Origin: Elusimicrobiota bacterium
GTDB taxonomy: Bacteria > Elusimicrobiota > Endomicrobiia > Endomicrobiales > Endomicrobiaceae
Length of the DNA stretch: 37,648 bases
Reading direction: 5' to 3'
Assembly (NCBI GenBank): GCA_031287735.1
Contig: JAITSO010000045.1
Location: forward strand, 1 to 37,648
Made by a program: the position numbers and the translations under genes. Shown here piece after piece: positions 8,298-16,862 of the stretch. Numbering within the stretch: the first letter of the stretch is position 1; each line of letters starts with the position of its first letter. Under the pieces are notes generated by a model. That model saw nothing but the letters and a program-made list of their open reading frames with translations. It was not told the origin of the DNA and searched no databases.

Positions 8298-9878
8298 TTA
8301 AAACAAAGTTTGTTTTAAAGTTTGTTTTGAGGTAGCTTTAAATTTAAAATGTCTTAGCAGTAACAGCATTGTAAATATGCATAAATATACAAAAATATCT
8401 CCAAATTTCACATAAAATGTTTTGTAATCGTTTTGCCTGAAAGTTCCTTCTATTATGAAATCTTGAAAGAGTGGAGCTGTTGTTTTGATTTTTCCTTGTG
8501 TTGTAATTATCCCAGATAACCCAGTATTTGCACTGACTAAAACATCTTTGCGGTTTTCAATAGCTCTAAATATATTCATAACGAAGTGCTGATATGGAGC
8601 TGAAGTGTCAAAGAACCAAGCATCATTTGTGCAGTTTGCAAAAACTTTGGCACCGTTTTTAGTGAAAATTCTAGAAATGTTTGGAAAAAAATTCTCAGAG
8701 CAAATTGTACCTCCCACCGTCAAATGCTTATCTTTAAAAATGTTTTTGTCAGTGCCTCTTTCAAAATCACCCATAATATTTAAAATGCCGAAGAATTTAG
8801 AGAGAATTTTTCTTAAAGGAATAAATTCACCAAAAGGTACTAAATGGTTTTTTTTGTGTATTGCAATTTCTTCATCGGGTCTAAAAGCTAAAAGTGCATT
8901 GTATAGAGTTTTGTTTTCAGCACAAATTGCACCTACGATAGCTAAGTTTTTGCAAGTTTTAACTATGTTTCTTGCCCATTCTAAATTTACAGAATCTAAA
9001 TAAAGCAAATTTGGAACAACTGTTTCAGGAAAGACCACTAAATCAGCTTTTAAAGAAGCAGCGTCAAGAGACAACCTCTCAAGTTTAGATACGATTTCTT
9101 TTTTGTATGTATCATCCCATTTTTTATATTGGTCTATGTTTGTCTGAACAATAACTGCTTTTCTTTCGGGTTCTCCAAAATTTTTAAATTTTTCCTCTCT
9201 AAAAAAGCCTAAAGAAAGTATAGAAACAAATAAAATTAAAGCGACAAAAAAGTAACTTTTTTGGCTCCGCAATCTCTTCTTATAGAAAAAATTGTTTTTT
9301 TTTGGCAACCTAAAAATAAAGAAAGCAAAACATAAATTAACAAAAACAATTAAAAAGGATACTCCATAAACTCCAGTAAACTCTGCAATCTGAATAAGTT
9401 GTATAAACGACCATTGTGAGTAGCCTAAAAGGTTCCAAGGAAAGCCTGTCAAAAAATAAGTTCTTATATACTCGAGCAAAACCCAAAAACAAGAACTGAA
9501 AATAATAGTGTGGAAAGGATATGTGAATTTTTTAATTGCAATGTTTAAAACAAATGACCAAATACCCCAGTAAAGTGCGAGATAAATTTGCAAAACACAG
9601 AAAGCTGCTGTGGTTTCCAAGCGGGAGTCTATATTAAAATTTAATGTCAACATTAACCAGTACAACCCGATACAATTAAAAGTAAAGCCAGCAATAAATC
9701 CCCAAAAAAACGATGCATATTTTTTTGAATGATAAGTAGCCCACACAACAGGAACCAAAGCTACAAAAATTAACCAATTCGCATAAAATTTTGGAAAAGC
9801 GGTGGCGGTAAAAATGCCACATACGATAGACAAAACCAAATTGGTTGATATTTTTTTTAAATACGATGGATTTTTCAA
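8298..9878 (-). CDS. lnt: Apolipoprotein N-acyltransferase
   Basis: Lnt adds the third acyl chain to the N-terminal cysteine of lipoproteins in the inner membrane. The 526-residue protein has an N-terminal multi-helix membrane part (to about 225), then a nitrilase-fold periplasmic domain from about 238, and a final helix. The catalytic triad is visible: Glu285 (VVFPETVVPN), Lys343 (HKKNHLVPFGEF) and Cys393 (TICSENFF). The start is TTG at 9878, with GGCGGA about 8 bases before it. A short direct duplication near the end gives the tail KQTLKQTLF. It follows trpB after 71 bases on the same strand and closes the ispE-ABC-trpB-lnt run. Implies a diderm envelope with triacylated lipoproteins. Confidence 0.93.
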   Translation of the reverse strand: MKNPSYLKKISTNLVLSIVCGIFTATAFPKFYANWLIFVALVPVVWATYHSKKYASFFWGFIAGFTFNCIGLYWLMLTLNFNIDSRLETTAAFCVLQIYLALYWGIWSFVLNIAIKKFTYPFHTIIFSSCFWVLLEYIRTYFLTGFPWNLLGYSQWSFIQLIQIAEFTGVYGVSFLIVFVNLCFAFFIFRLPKKNNFFYKKRLRSQKSYFFVALILFVSILSLGFFREEKFKNFGEPERKAVIVQTNIDQYKKWDDTYKKEIVSKLERLSLDAASLKADLVVFPETVVPNLLYLDSVNLEWARNIVKTCKNLAIVGAICAENKTLYNALLAFRPDEEIAIHKKNHLVPFGEFIPLRKILSKFFGILNIMGDFERGTDKNIFKDKHLTVGGTICSENFFPNISRIFTKNGAKVFANCTNDAWFFDTSAPYQHFVMNIFRAIENRKDVLVSANTGLSGIITTQGKIKTTAPLFQDFIIEGTFRQNDYKTFYVKFGDIFVYLCIFTMLLLLRHFKFKATSKQTLKQTLF

Positions 9879-9949
9879 GAAAAATTTCCGCCATTTTTTT
9901 GTTTTTTTAAGTTTACTTTGACTGCATTTAGTTATAAAAAAACTGTTTG

Positions 9950-11134
9950 CTACTCCGTTATACTCATGCCTTTGTGCCTTGCTATCATCGCACAGTCTTT
10001 ATCACCTCTGCCAGAAACGCAAACGACTACAATATCGTCTTTTTTCATAGATGACGCAATTTTTATCGCGTAATATATTGCGTGTGCTGATTCTATTGCC
10101 GGAATTATCCCTTCAGTTTTTGATAAAAATTCAAAGGCTTCAACTGCCTGCTCATCTGTAACCGCTATGTACTTTGCTCTTTTTATTTCATGTAGATAAG
10201 CATGTTCTGGTCCTATTCCCGGGTAATCAAGACCTGCAGAAATTGAATACACTGGTGCAATTTGCCCATTTTCGGTTTGGCAAAATATAGATTTCATACC
10301 ATGGAAAATGCCAACTTTCCCTTTTGTGATAGTAGCGGCAGTTTCATAAGTGTCAACTCCTCTTCCGGCAGCTTCGCAGCCTATAAGCTGAACTTCCTTA
10401 TCATCTATAAAATTATAAAAAGCACCCATTGAGTTTGAACCACCACCTACGCAGGCTATTATTGCGGTGGGAAGCTTGTTTTCTTTTCTTATAATTTGTT
10501 CTTTAATTTCTTTGCTTATAACGCTTTGAAAATCTCTAACTATTTGAGGATATGGGTGTGGACCCATTGTTGAGCCTAAAACGTAAAAAGTGTCGTAAAC
10601 TCTTTTGCTCCACTCTCTCATTGCTTCACTTACTGCATCTTTTAAGGTTTTTGTTCCACTACTTACAGCATTGACTTTCGAACCCAACAATCGCATTCTA
10701 AAAACATTTAAGGATTGTCTTTGCATGTCTTCTTCGCCCATAAAAATTTCGCACTCCATATTTAGCAAAGTTGCTGCAGTTGCAGTGGCCACTCCGTGTT
10801 GTCCTGCACCGGTTTCTGCAATTACTCTTTTTTTGCCCATTTTTTTTGCAAGCAGAACTTGCCCTAAAACGTTGTTTATTTTATGTGAACCGGTGTGATT
10901 TAGATCTTCTCGCTTTAAGTAAATTTTAGCGCCCATAAGTTTAGCAGACATATTTTTGGCATAATACAACAGCGACGGTCTTGCGGCGTATTCGTTTAGC
11001 AGTTGCGAAAGTTCTTTTTGAAAATCAGCATCTGACTTAAAATAATCATAAGCATTTTCAAGTTCTTTAACGGCGTTCATGAGGGTTTCGGGAACAAACT
11101 GCCCGCCATAAATTCCAAATTTTCCTGATTCCAT
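9950..11134 (-). CDS. trpB: Tryptophan synthase beta chain
   Basis: TrpB condenses indole with L-serine to give tryptophan, using PLP. The 394-residue protein is of the TrpB1 type that normally pairs with TrpA. The PLP lysine is Lys85 in HTGSHKINN; the phosphate-binding loop [10 protein letters not shown] and the C-terminal SGRGDKD are visible. [12 protein letters not shown] and GAGQHGVA are family hallmarks. An AAAGGAG site lies 6 bases before the ATG. It is 12 bases after the ABC transporter stop and no other trp gene lies in the window, so it sits in an isoprenoid/envelope operon and is separated from trpA. Confidence 0.96.
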   Translation of the reverse strand: MESGKFGIYGGQFVPETLMNAVKELENAYDYFKSDADFQKELSQLLNEYAARPSLLYYAKNMSAKLMGAKIYLKREDLNHTGSHKINNVLGQVLLAKKMGKKRVIAETGAGQHGVATATAATLLNMECEIFMGEEDMQRQSLNVFRMRLLGSKVNAVSSGTKTLKDAVSEAMREWSKRVYDTFYVLGSTMGPHPYPQIVRDFQSVISKEIKEQIIRKENKLPTAIIACVGGGSNSMGAFYNFIDDKEVQLIGCEAAGRGVDTYETAATITKGKVGIFHGMKSIFCQTENGQIAPVYSISAGLDYPGIGPEHAYLHEIKRAKYIAVTDEQAVEAFEFLSKTEGIIPAIESAHAIYYAIKIASSMKKDDIVVVCVSGRGDKDCAMIARHKGMSITE

Positions 11135-11146
11135 TTTTAACTCCTT

Positions 11147-12856
11147 TCAATCTACAATGCATCCGTTTTCTATAATTATTTTCCTATCACAACGTTGGTA
11201 AGTGGCAAAACGGTGGGCTATAACTATGAGCGTTTTTCTTTCGCTAAAAGAAAAAATTTCTTCCATTATTTTGCTTTCAGTGTGTTCGTCAAGAGCAGAA
11301 GTTGCTTCGTCTAAAACTAAAATTTCTGGGTCTCCATATAATGCTCTTGCTATTGCGATTCTTTGTTTTTGCCCGCCACTTAAATGAATGCCACCTTCGC
11401 CTACAAAAGTGTTTAACCCGTCTTTTGTCAAAAGAAAATTCCATATGTTTGCGGTTTTTAATGCTGAAATTACTTTTTCTTCATCGTGTTCTGCGCCGAA
11501 GCTAACATTATCTGCAACTTTTCCATCAAACAAATAAATGCTTTGCGGAATGTATCCAATTTTACCGCGCCAAGATCCCATATTTGTGTCTGTTAGAGCA
11601 GCACCGTCAATAAAAATGTTGCCGCTGTCAGGTTTATTTATTGTAATTAAAATATCAACTAGCGTGGATTTTCCACTTCCGCTTTTGCCTATAATTGCCA
11701 CTTTTTCGCCTTTTTTTATCTCTAAAGAGATGTTGTTTAAAACTTTCACTTTAGAATTTTGATAAGAAAAAGAAATGTTTTTTACTTCTATTGTTTTTTC
11801 AAAAACGATATTATCAAACCCTTCGCTCTCAGGAATTTGAGAGATGTTTTTATAAACTAAATCAAGCGAACGTTGATAAAAAGCCAAAGCGTTGATGTTA
11901 TACAGTAGACGTGTAAGAGCCGGTAAGATACGGTATAAAGCCAAAGCGTAAATTGAAAGAATAGGGATAATTTTATTTGCATCTTTAAACTTCCATAAAA
12001 TAAAAATCACCGATACAATAAGAAGTAAAAAACCAAAACTTTCAAGGATAAAGCGAGGAGCTTGTCCAAGCATGTCGTGTATCGCTTTTGAATTAGCGCA
12101 ACTATCAATAGAAATATCAAAATCACAGGTGACAAATCTTTTATCTTTTTTCAATTTTATAAATTTAAAGTTGCCAAAAGTCTCGGCTAAAATTGTGTAT
12201 ATTTTGTTTGTAGCTTTTGTGATTTGCTCACCTTTTTGCTTAGAAATTCTTGTGATTGTAGTTATTATAAAATATGTAAATGAAAACATTGTGGCAGTAA
12301 GCACTAAAGTCATATGCAAATTTACCATGAGTAAAAGACAATATAATAAAAATATCGTAAAAATTTCAGAAAACATTTGTAAGAAATTCAATACTAAGTT
12401 TTTCACGTGTTCTGTTTCAGAAACTATGGATTGGCTACACATTGAACTGTTGCTTTGCAAAAATATTTTGTACGGAGCTTTCAGATAATTTTTGAAAAGT
12501 TGTCTACTCCAATTTTTAAATGCACTCATAGATACTTTTTGCAATACGTAAATATAAGCGATGTTGTAAATCACTCTAAAACAGTAAAAAAGTATTATCG
12601 CAAAGCCAAATGTTATGACGAAATTTGCTTTGCTGGAGAATTTAAAAAAGTCGTAAAATTTTTTATAAAACCCAGTATCAATTAGTGACGGATTTGTTGC
12701 TGCCGATATAAAAGGCATTATTATGGAAACTCCTACAGTTTCCACAATAGACAAAATAACTGTAAAAAGCACTAAAATTGCTAAATAAATCTTATGCTTT
12801 CTTGCTAGTAAAAGTCTTAATTGTTTAGTGATTTGTTTAAGGTCTTTTAGTTTCAT
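11147..12856 (-). CDS. ABC exporter, fused membrane and ATPase domains (half transporter)
   Basis: A 569-residue half-transporter with an ABC type 1 six-helix membrane domain (about 20-330) and an ATPase domain (about 355-569). Walker A is GKSGSGKST (390-398), the Q-loop IPQSIYLFDG, the signature LSGGQKQR, Walker B ILVLDEATSALDE, and the switch histidine in IAHR. It should act as a homodimer in the inner membrane. Sequence style (GEGGIHLSGGQKQR) is like lipid or lipid-linked oligosaccharide flippases (MsbA/PglK), which fits its neighbours ispE and lnt, but substrate is inference. It starts 2 bases after the ispE stop, so translation is probably coupled. Confidence 0.9.
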   Translation of the reverse strand: MKLKDLKQITKQLRLLLARKHKIYLAILVLFTVILSIVETVGVSIIMPFISAATNPSLIDTGFYKKFYDFFKFSSKANFVITFGFAIILFYCFRVIYNIAYIYVLQKVSMSAFKNWSRQLFKNYLKAPYKIFLQSNSSMCSQSIVSETEHVKNLVLNFLQMFSEIFTIFLLYCLLLMVNLHMTLVLTATMFSFTYFIITTITRISKQKGEQITKATNKIYTILAETFGNFKFIKLKKDKRFVTCDFDISIDSCANSKAIHDMLGQAPRFILESFGFLLLIVSVIFILWKFKDANKIIPILSIYALALYRILPALTRLLYNINALAFYQRSLDLVYKNISQIPESEGFDNIVFEKTIEVKNISFSYQNSKVKVLNNISLEIKKGEKVAIIGKSGSGKSTLVDILITINKPDSGNIFIDGAALTDTNMGSWRGKIGYIPQSIYLFDGKVADNVSFGAEHDEEKVISALKTANIWNFLLTKDGLNTFVGEGGIHLSGGQKQRIAIARALYGDPEILVLDEATSALDEHTESKIMEEIFSFSERKTLIVIAHRFATYQRCDRKIIIENGCIVD

Positions 12857-12858
12857 TT

Positions 12859-13713
12859 TTAGTAGTCATTTACAAAGTAAAAGTTCCAATTTTTTTTTGA
12901 AAGTTCACATTTCAGATTTTCTTTGTTTTCTGGAGCGTCGTAAATCCCAAAAACAGCAGAACCAGAACCAGACATAAAGCTTGCACAATTTAAGTTTTTT
13001 AAATAGTTTTTTATTTCTAAAATTTCCGGGTTATCGTTAATAACGAATTCTTCTAACCTGTTAAAACATAGACTGTCGGCTTTTTGTTTATCGAACAATC
13101 CAAATTCAATGGCTTCTTTTATTTTATTTATGTTTTTACTGCAGGAAAGTGGAAATTTTATCTTTTTATAAATGTTGGTAGTGGCAATTGCAAAATTGGG
13201 TTTTACTATGACGGCATTTAAGTTTTTTAAAGGTTTTAAAGGTGTTATTTTTTCGCCTATTCCTTCACAAAGAGCTGTGGAACCTGTTAAGAAAAAAGGA
13301 ACATCAGCACCAATTTTTGCGGCTATCTTTTCTGACGTTTGTTTTTCTGCTTCTATATTCCAAAATTTTTGAAGACCTAAAATAACACTAGCAGCGTCTG
13401 ACGAACCTCCGCCAAGACCGGCACCTGATGGAATATTTTTTTTTAAAATAATTTTAATGCCTTTATCTATTTTAAAAAACTCTCTAAAGAGCTTTGCCGC
13501 TTTATACGCAAGATTACTTTCGTCATCAGGTATTTTGTCTTGCTTTGCGTAGACGTTAAGTGAAATTCCACTGTTTTTTGGTTCAAAAACAAGTTCATCA
13601 CATAAGCTGACAGTTTGCATAATAGTCTCTAAATTATGGTAGCCGTCGGGTCTTTTGTTTTTTATTTCAAGAAAAAGATTGACTTTAGCAGGTGCTTTTA
13701 ATGTTAATGACAT
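12859..13713 (-). CDS. ispE: 4-diphosphocytidyl-2-C-methyl-D-erythritol kinase
   Basis: IspE phosphorylates CDP-ME in the non-mevalonate isoprenoid pathway. It is a GHMP kinase: APAKVNLFLEI at the N-terminus with Lys10, RPDGYHNLETIMQ, the ATP loop PSGAGLGGGSSDAA near residues 94-107, and the C-terminal motif MSGSGSAVFGIY. 284 residues is typical. GAGG lies 7 bases before the ATG. First gene of the operon ispE-ABC-trpB-lnt. Its upstream side faces the repeat array, with a possible promoter at 13737-13766. Together with ispA at 35573 it shows isoprenoid precursors are made by the MEP route. Confidence 0.95.
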   Translation of the reverse strand: MSLTLKAPAKVNLFLEIKNKRPDGYHNLETIMQTVSLCDELVFEPKNSGISLNVYAKQDKIPDDESNLAYKAAKLFREFFKIDKGIKIILKKNIPSGAGLGGGSSDAASVILGLQKFWNIEAEKQTSEKIAAKIGADVPFFLTGSTALCEGIGEKITPLKPLKNLNAVIVKPNFAIATTNIYKKIKFPLSCSKNINKIKEAIEFGLFDKQKADSLCFNRLEEFVINDNPEILEIKNYLKNLNCASFMSGSGSAVFGIYDAPENKENLKCELSKKNWNFYFVNDY

Positions 13714-13736
13714 TTAAAATCCTCAAACATTTTTGC

Positions 13737-13766
13737 ATTATGCAGGATTTTATTTATTTTTTCCAA
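13737..13766 (-). promoter_or_regulatory. Possible promoter for the ispE operon
   Basis: On the minus strand TTGGAA (13766-13761) and CATAAT (13742-13737) are 18 bases apart, with a start expected near 13730, about 16 bases before the ispE ATG. The -10 box lies within the odd palindrome TGCATTATGCA. It is the only promoter-like pair between ispE and the repeat array. Confidence 0.4.
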
Positions 13767-13800
13767 ATTTGCAAAAGTGTAGCGTGTAGAAATTTCCTTA

Positions 13801-13981
13801 TTTTTTAATTCCCACTTTTATTGAAGGGATGGATAGTGTTGTTATTCCCACTTTGTTAAAGGGTCGGCGGGTTGTGGGGTTTTATTCCACATTTTTTAAT
13901 TCCCACTTTTATTGAAGGGATGGATAGTGTTGTTATTCCCACTTTGTTAAAGGGTTGGCGGGTTGTGGGTTTTATTCCACA
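13801..13981. repeat. Two tandem copies of a 91/90-bp unit
   Basis: Copy one spans 13801-13891 and copy two 13892-13981. They differ by about one substitution (TCGG versus TTGG) and one deleted G. Each reads TTTTTTAATTCCCAC, TTGAAGGGATGGATAGTG, TTATTCCCACTTTG, GGCGGGTTGTGGG, TTTTATTCCACA. The third start of the unit at 13982 diverges into the 49-bp core of the first inverted element. Confidence 0.9.
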
Positions 13982-13987
13982 TTTTTT

Positions 13988-14135
13988 AATTCCCACTTTA
14001 TTAAAGGGGGTGGTCGCGATAGCGGCCGGGGGTTTTAAAACCTATTAATTTAACGTTTACTTATAAATTAAAATTTAGGTTCGAAAACCCCCGGCCGTGC
14101 GTAGCCCGCCCACCCCCTTTAAAAAAGGTGGAATT
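13988..14135. repeat. Long inverted-repeat element 1
   Basis: Left arm 13988-14036 (AATTCCCACTTTATT... to ...GGCCGGGGGTTTT) is an imperfect inverse of right arm 14084-14135 (AAAACCCCCGGCCG... to ...AAGGTGGAATT). The arms are about 50 bases and flank an AT-rich centre of 47 bases (14037-14083) which has its own short inverse pair, AACCTA/TAGGTT. The whole could fold into a long hairpin or cruciform. Confidence 0.85.
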
Positions 14136-14252
14136 AAAGGCTTGCGGCTTCCCTTTAGAAAAAAGGTGGAATTAAAGGCGAGGTGGAATTAAAGGCTTGC
14201 GGCTTCCCTTTAGAAAAAGGTGGGATTAAAGTCGAGGGAGATTAAAGACGGG
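14127..14252. repeat. Short tandem units, block 1 (GCTTGCGGC variant)
   Basis: Units start GGTGGAATTAAAGG and continue CTTGCGGCTTCCCTTTAG plus A-run, at 14127 and 14182, with a 17-base short form (starting 14165) between them. A degenerate copy follows (GGTGGGATTAAAGTCGA from 14219). The units are copies of the outer end of the inverted element's right arm. Confidence 0.8.
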
Positions 14253-14311
14253 TTGTTATTCCCACTTTGTTAAAGGGTTGGCGGGTTGTGGGGTTTTATT
14301 CCACATTTTTT

Positions 14312-14466
14312 AATTCCCACTTTATTAAAGGGGGTGGGCGCGATAGCGGCCGGGGGTTTTAAGAACTATAGATTTAACGTTTAGTTATAAAATTATATGA
14401 AAAGCTGAAAATTTAGGTTAGAAAACCCCCGTCCTATCGGACACCCCCTTTAGAAAAGGTGGAATT
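14312..14466. repeat. Long inverted-repeat element 2
   Basis: Left arm 14312-14360 matches element 1's 49-base left arm except for one base (GTGGG versus GTGGT). The right arm 14422-14466 is shorter and carries a different inner hairpin, GTCCTATCGGAC. The AT-rich centre of 61 bases shares TTTAACGTTTA and AATTTAGGTT with element 1. A 56-base lead-in (14256-14311) matches that of elements 1 and 3. Confidence 0.85.
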
Positions 14467-14620
14467 AAAGGCTTACGGCTACTCTTTAGAAAAGGTGGAA
14501 TTTACGGCGAGGTGGAATTAAAGGCTTACGGCTTCCCTTTAGAAAAGGTGGAATTTACGGCGAGGTGGGATTAAAAGAGCTTACGGCTTCCCTTTAGAAA
14601 AGGTGGAATTAAAGGCGGGG
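14459..14620. repeat. Short tandem units, block 2 (GCTTACGGC variant)
   Basis: Three long units carrying GCTTACGGCT and CTTTAGAAAA alternate with 17-base forms GGTGGAATTTACGGCGA, giving a 53-base higher-order period. All copies here read CTTAC where block 1 reads CTTGC, so each block has been homogenised or expanded separately. Confidence 0.8.
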
Positions 14621-14622
14621 TG

Positions 14623-14757
14623 TTATTCCAACTTTATTGAAAAGATTGGCGGGGTTGTGGGGGTTTATTCCACATTTTTTAATTCCCACTTTATTAAAGG
14701 GGGTGGGCGCGATAGCGGCCGGGGGTTTTAATATCTATAGATGCTAGCGTTTAGTTA
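14623..14757. repeat. Element 3: left half only, abutting the TPR gene
   Basis: Lead-in 14623-14680 and left arm 14681-14729 match elements 1 and 2; the 49-base arm is identical to element 2. Similarity to element 2's centre continues (CTATAGAT, then CGTTTAGTTA) to about 14757 and then stops. No right arm follows. The TPR gene's stop codon at 14751-14753 is within this element. Confidence 0.8.
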
Positions 14758-16862
14758 AGTATCTGAAAAGAATTTGCACCGTTTAAATTTATTTTGATGT
14801 CCTCGCCAGAGATGTCAATTGTGATTTTTGACGGGATTTTGTGGATGAAAAAAGTATTATGACTTTTTATTGAAACGGTTATGCCATCTTGTGCGAACTC
14901 TTCAATTAACGCTGTTTCTGAATTTAAAATAAGTTTTGCTCCGTCTATTTCGTAAATCATTTTACCATCTTTTATTTGTGCTTGCGTTTGATAAAACTTT
15001 TCATAAAAATTCTCATCTATAATTTTTGTGACTTTACGTATAAAATTTATGATTTCAGGTTGTATTTTGTTTTCAATAGCTTTAGGGTAAAACTCAATAT
15101 TTCCTTTTTTTATAGATGCAGTAATTCCACTTAAAACAAATAAATTAGGTAGGTCTACAACCATTTCTTTTTCTTTGTTGTAAGAAAAATTTAGAAGAAG
15201 CTTTTTGCTAAAAAGACCAGAATGGACTTTTGCTGCATAACTCGTTTTGAAATTTGGGGTTCTTGTAAAGTTTCCATAGCTTCTTAAAATCATTTGTTTT
15301 GATAATTCCTGTGTAGGAATTTTTTCCTGAATGTTTTTTAATTTAGCTTTAAGTTTTTTGTTTGGAGAAATGTCGTAGGCAAAAGCATAATTTCTCCAAG
15401 CGTCTATATCTTTAGATAAAGCGGCATGAGTGTCACCTAGTAGTTCATAGACAACATTTATTGTCATTATGTTTGCTGCAGTAACAAAAACTTTTTGTGC
15501 ATCTAAAAATTTTGCCTGCTTGAAATAGAGTTTACCGAGAGAAATCAAGTAAAAGATATTTTTTGGCTCCAAATTTATAGCTTGAATAAAGAGTTGTTCT
15601 GCTTCAAAAAATTTTATTTCATTTTTAAAATAAATTTCGCCTAATAAATTTATGGCTTTGGCGTTCGTTTTGTTTTTTTCTATAGCTGTTAGAATAGAGA
15701 TTTCGGCATTTTTGAAATTTCTGAGATTATCGTAAGCAAACCCAAGAAAATAGTAAGCGTCTGAAAAATCAGGCGACAATTCCACGGTTTTATTAAAACA
15801 TTGAGCAGCTTTTTTATATTTTTTCCAGTCTAAATAGTTAAGACCCATAGAGTAATAAATGCCAGAATTTTCAGAATCGGCAGAAGCAGCTTTTGTAAAA
15901 AATTTTTCTGCTTTAGAGTATTTTTTTAAAAGAGCATTGCAATAGGCAAGCTTGGTAAGAACTGTAGGATTGGTTTTTTCTTTTAACATAACTGTTTGAT
16001 ACTCGTCTATCGCTTTTTTTGTTTGACCTGAATTTTCATATATTTGTCCAAGCCACAGTGCTGCAGTGTTGTCATCTGAAATTTCTTTTTTAGCTTTTAA
16101 AAAGTTTTCTTCAGACTTTTCCATGTCGCCTGCAGTAAAATAAGCTTTGCCTAAATACAAAAAAGCGTAAGGATTGTCTGGGTATATTTTGGCGTATTTT
16201 TGGCATTCCAGTAAAACTAAATCGTATCTTTTTTCGGATTCGTAAATTCTTGCCTTTGCAAGATATGCGTCTAATAAATCAGGGTTCATTTCTATAATTT
16301 TGTCATAAGAGTTTAATGCTGCTTTTGTCATATTGAGTTTTTCTTGAACTAATGCCAGCTGGAAATAAGCCGCTATATTGTCTGGTTGAGTTTTTAAAAA
16401 ATGTTCCCAATGTTTTTTTGCTTCTTTTAGTTTATTGTCTTGCTGATAATAGACGGCAAGGCAGGCTTCTGCTGTTTCGTCTTCTGGGTCAAGCTTTAGG
16501 GTCTTTTCCCAAAAAATTCTTGCTGTGTCATTTTTTTTTGCAAATGCGTAAAACTGTGCTAAAAAAGAAGTGGTTTTTGAATTTTTACCGTCTAACTCAT
16601 CAATTTTTTCAGCAAGCTTAAAAGACTTCTCTTCCTTTTTTAGTTGCCAATAGATATAAAGTAAATCTTTATAAACTGGTAAAGCGTTTTTATCAAGGGA
16701 AATTGTTTTTTCGTAATCTTTTACAGCCTCATCAAAATTTCCTTTTTTTAAAGAGATGGTTCCACGTAAAAACGTTTTGTACGCGGGAGTATTTAATGCG
16801 AGAAGTTTGGAATTTTGAAACAAGAACAAAAAAACTAAAAATAAAATTGTAAAATTTTTCAC
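14751..16862 (-). CDS. Exported TPR-repeat protein
   Basis: A 703-residue protein with a signal peptide (about 1-22, ending at LLALNTPAY) and around a dozen tetratricopeptide repeats from about 30 to 500, for example YFQLALVQEKLNMTKAALNS and YYFLGFAYDNLRNFKNAEIS. The last 170 residues are a different, beta-rich domain (MVVDLPNLF, IKDGKMIYEIDG, KITIDISGEDIKINLNG) that may resemble lipoprotein-carrier folds. TPRs scaffold protein complexes; a periplasmic or outer-membrane assembly role is inference. Start GTG 16862 has GAGG 8 bases upstream and overlaps the rimI stop as GTGA. The last codon and stop come from repeat element 3, so the native C-terminus may have been altered. Confidence 0.85.
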   Translation of the reverse strand: MKNFTILFLVFLFLFQNSKLLALNTPAYKTFLRGTISLKKGNFDEAVKDYEKTISLDKNALPVYKDLLYIYWQLKKEEKSFKLAEKIDELDGKNSKTTSFLAQFYAFAKKNDTARIFWEKTLKLDPEDETAEACLAVYYQQDNKLKEAKKHWEHFLKTQPDNIAAYFQLALVQEKLNMTKAALNSYDKIIEMNPDLLDAYLAKARIYESEKRYDLVLLECQKYAKIYPDNPYAFLYLGKAYFTAGDMEKSEENFLKAKKEISDDNTAALWLGQIYENSGQTKKAIDEYQTVMLKEKTNPTVLTKLAYCNALLKKYSKAEKFFTKAASADSENSGIYYSMGLNYLDWKKYKKAAQCFNKTVELSPDFSDAYYFLGFAYDNLRNFKNAEISILTAIEKNKTNAKAINLLGEIYFKNEIKFFEAEQLFIQAINLEPKNIFYLISLGKLYFKQAKFLDAQKVFVTAANIMTINVVYELLGDTHAALSKDIDAWRNYAFAYDISPNKKLKAKLKNIQEKIPTQELSKQMILRSYGNFTRTPNFKTSYAAKVHSGLFSKKLLLNFSYNKEKEMVVDLPNLFVLSGITASIKKGNIEFYPKAIENKIQPEIINFIRKVTKIIDENFYEKFYQTQAQIKDGKMIYEIDGAKLILNSETALIEEFAQDGITVSIKSHNTFFIHKIPSKITIDISGEDIKINLNGANSFQILN

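Larger units (their letters stand above)
13801..14757. repeat. GC-rich composite repeat array
   Basis: About 950 bases between ispE and the TPR gene contain no gene and are built from a few related modules: two 90/91-bp tandem copies, three copies of a roughly 107-bp composite, two long inverted-repeat elements, and two blocks of short tandem units. It is far richer in G and C than the flanking DNA. There is no conserved spacer pattern as in CRISPR and no open frame of note. The array ends inside the 3' end of the TPR gene. Its form suggests a non-autonomous palindromic intergenic repeat family (MITE- or REP/BIME-like) expanded locally; the class is inference. Confidence 0.85.

Noticed and set aside
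14037-14420. dif site inside the repeat centres (TTATAAATTAAA-like)
   Set aside because: The two centres differ from each other and do not show the paired 11-base arms with a 6-base spacer expected for dif.
13801-14757. CRISPR array
   Set aside because: Repeats are of several lengths, partly inverted, with no unique spacers of constant size and no cas genes nearby.
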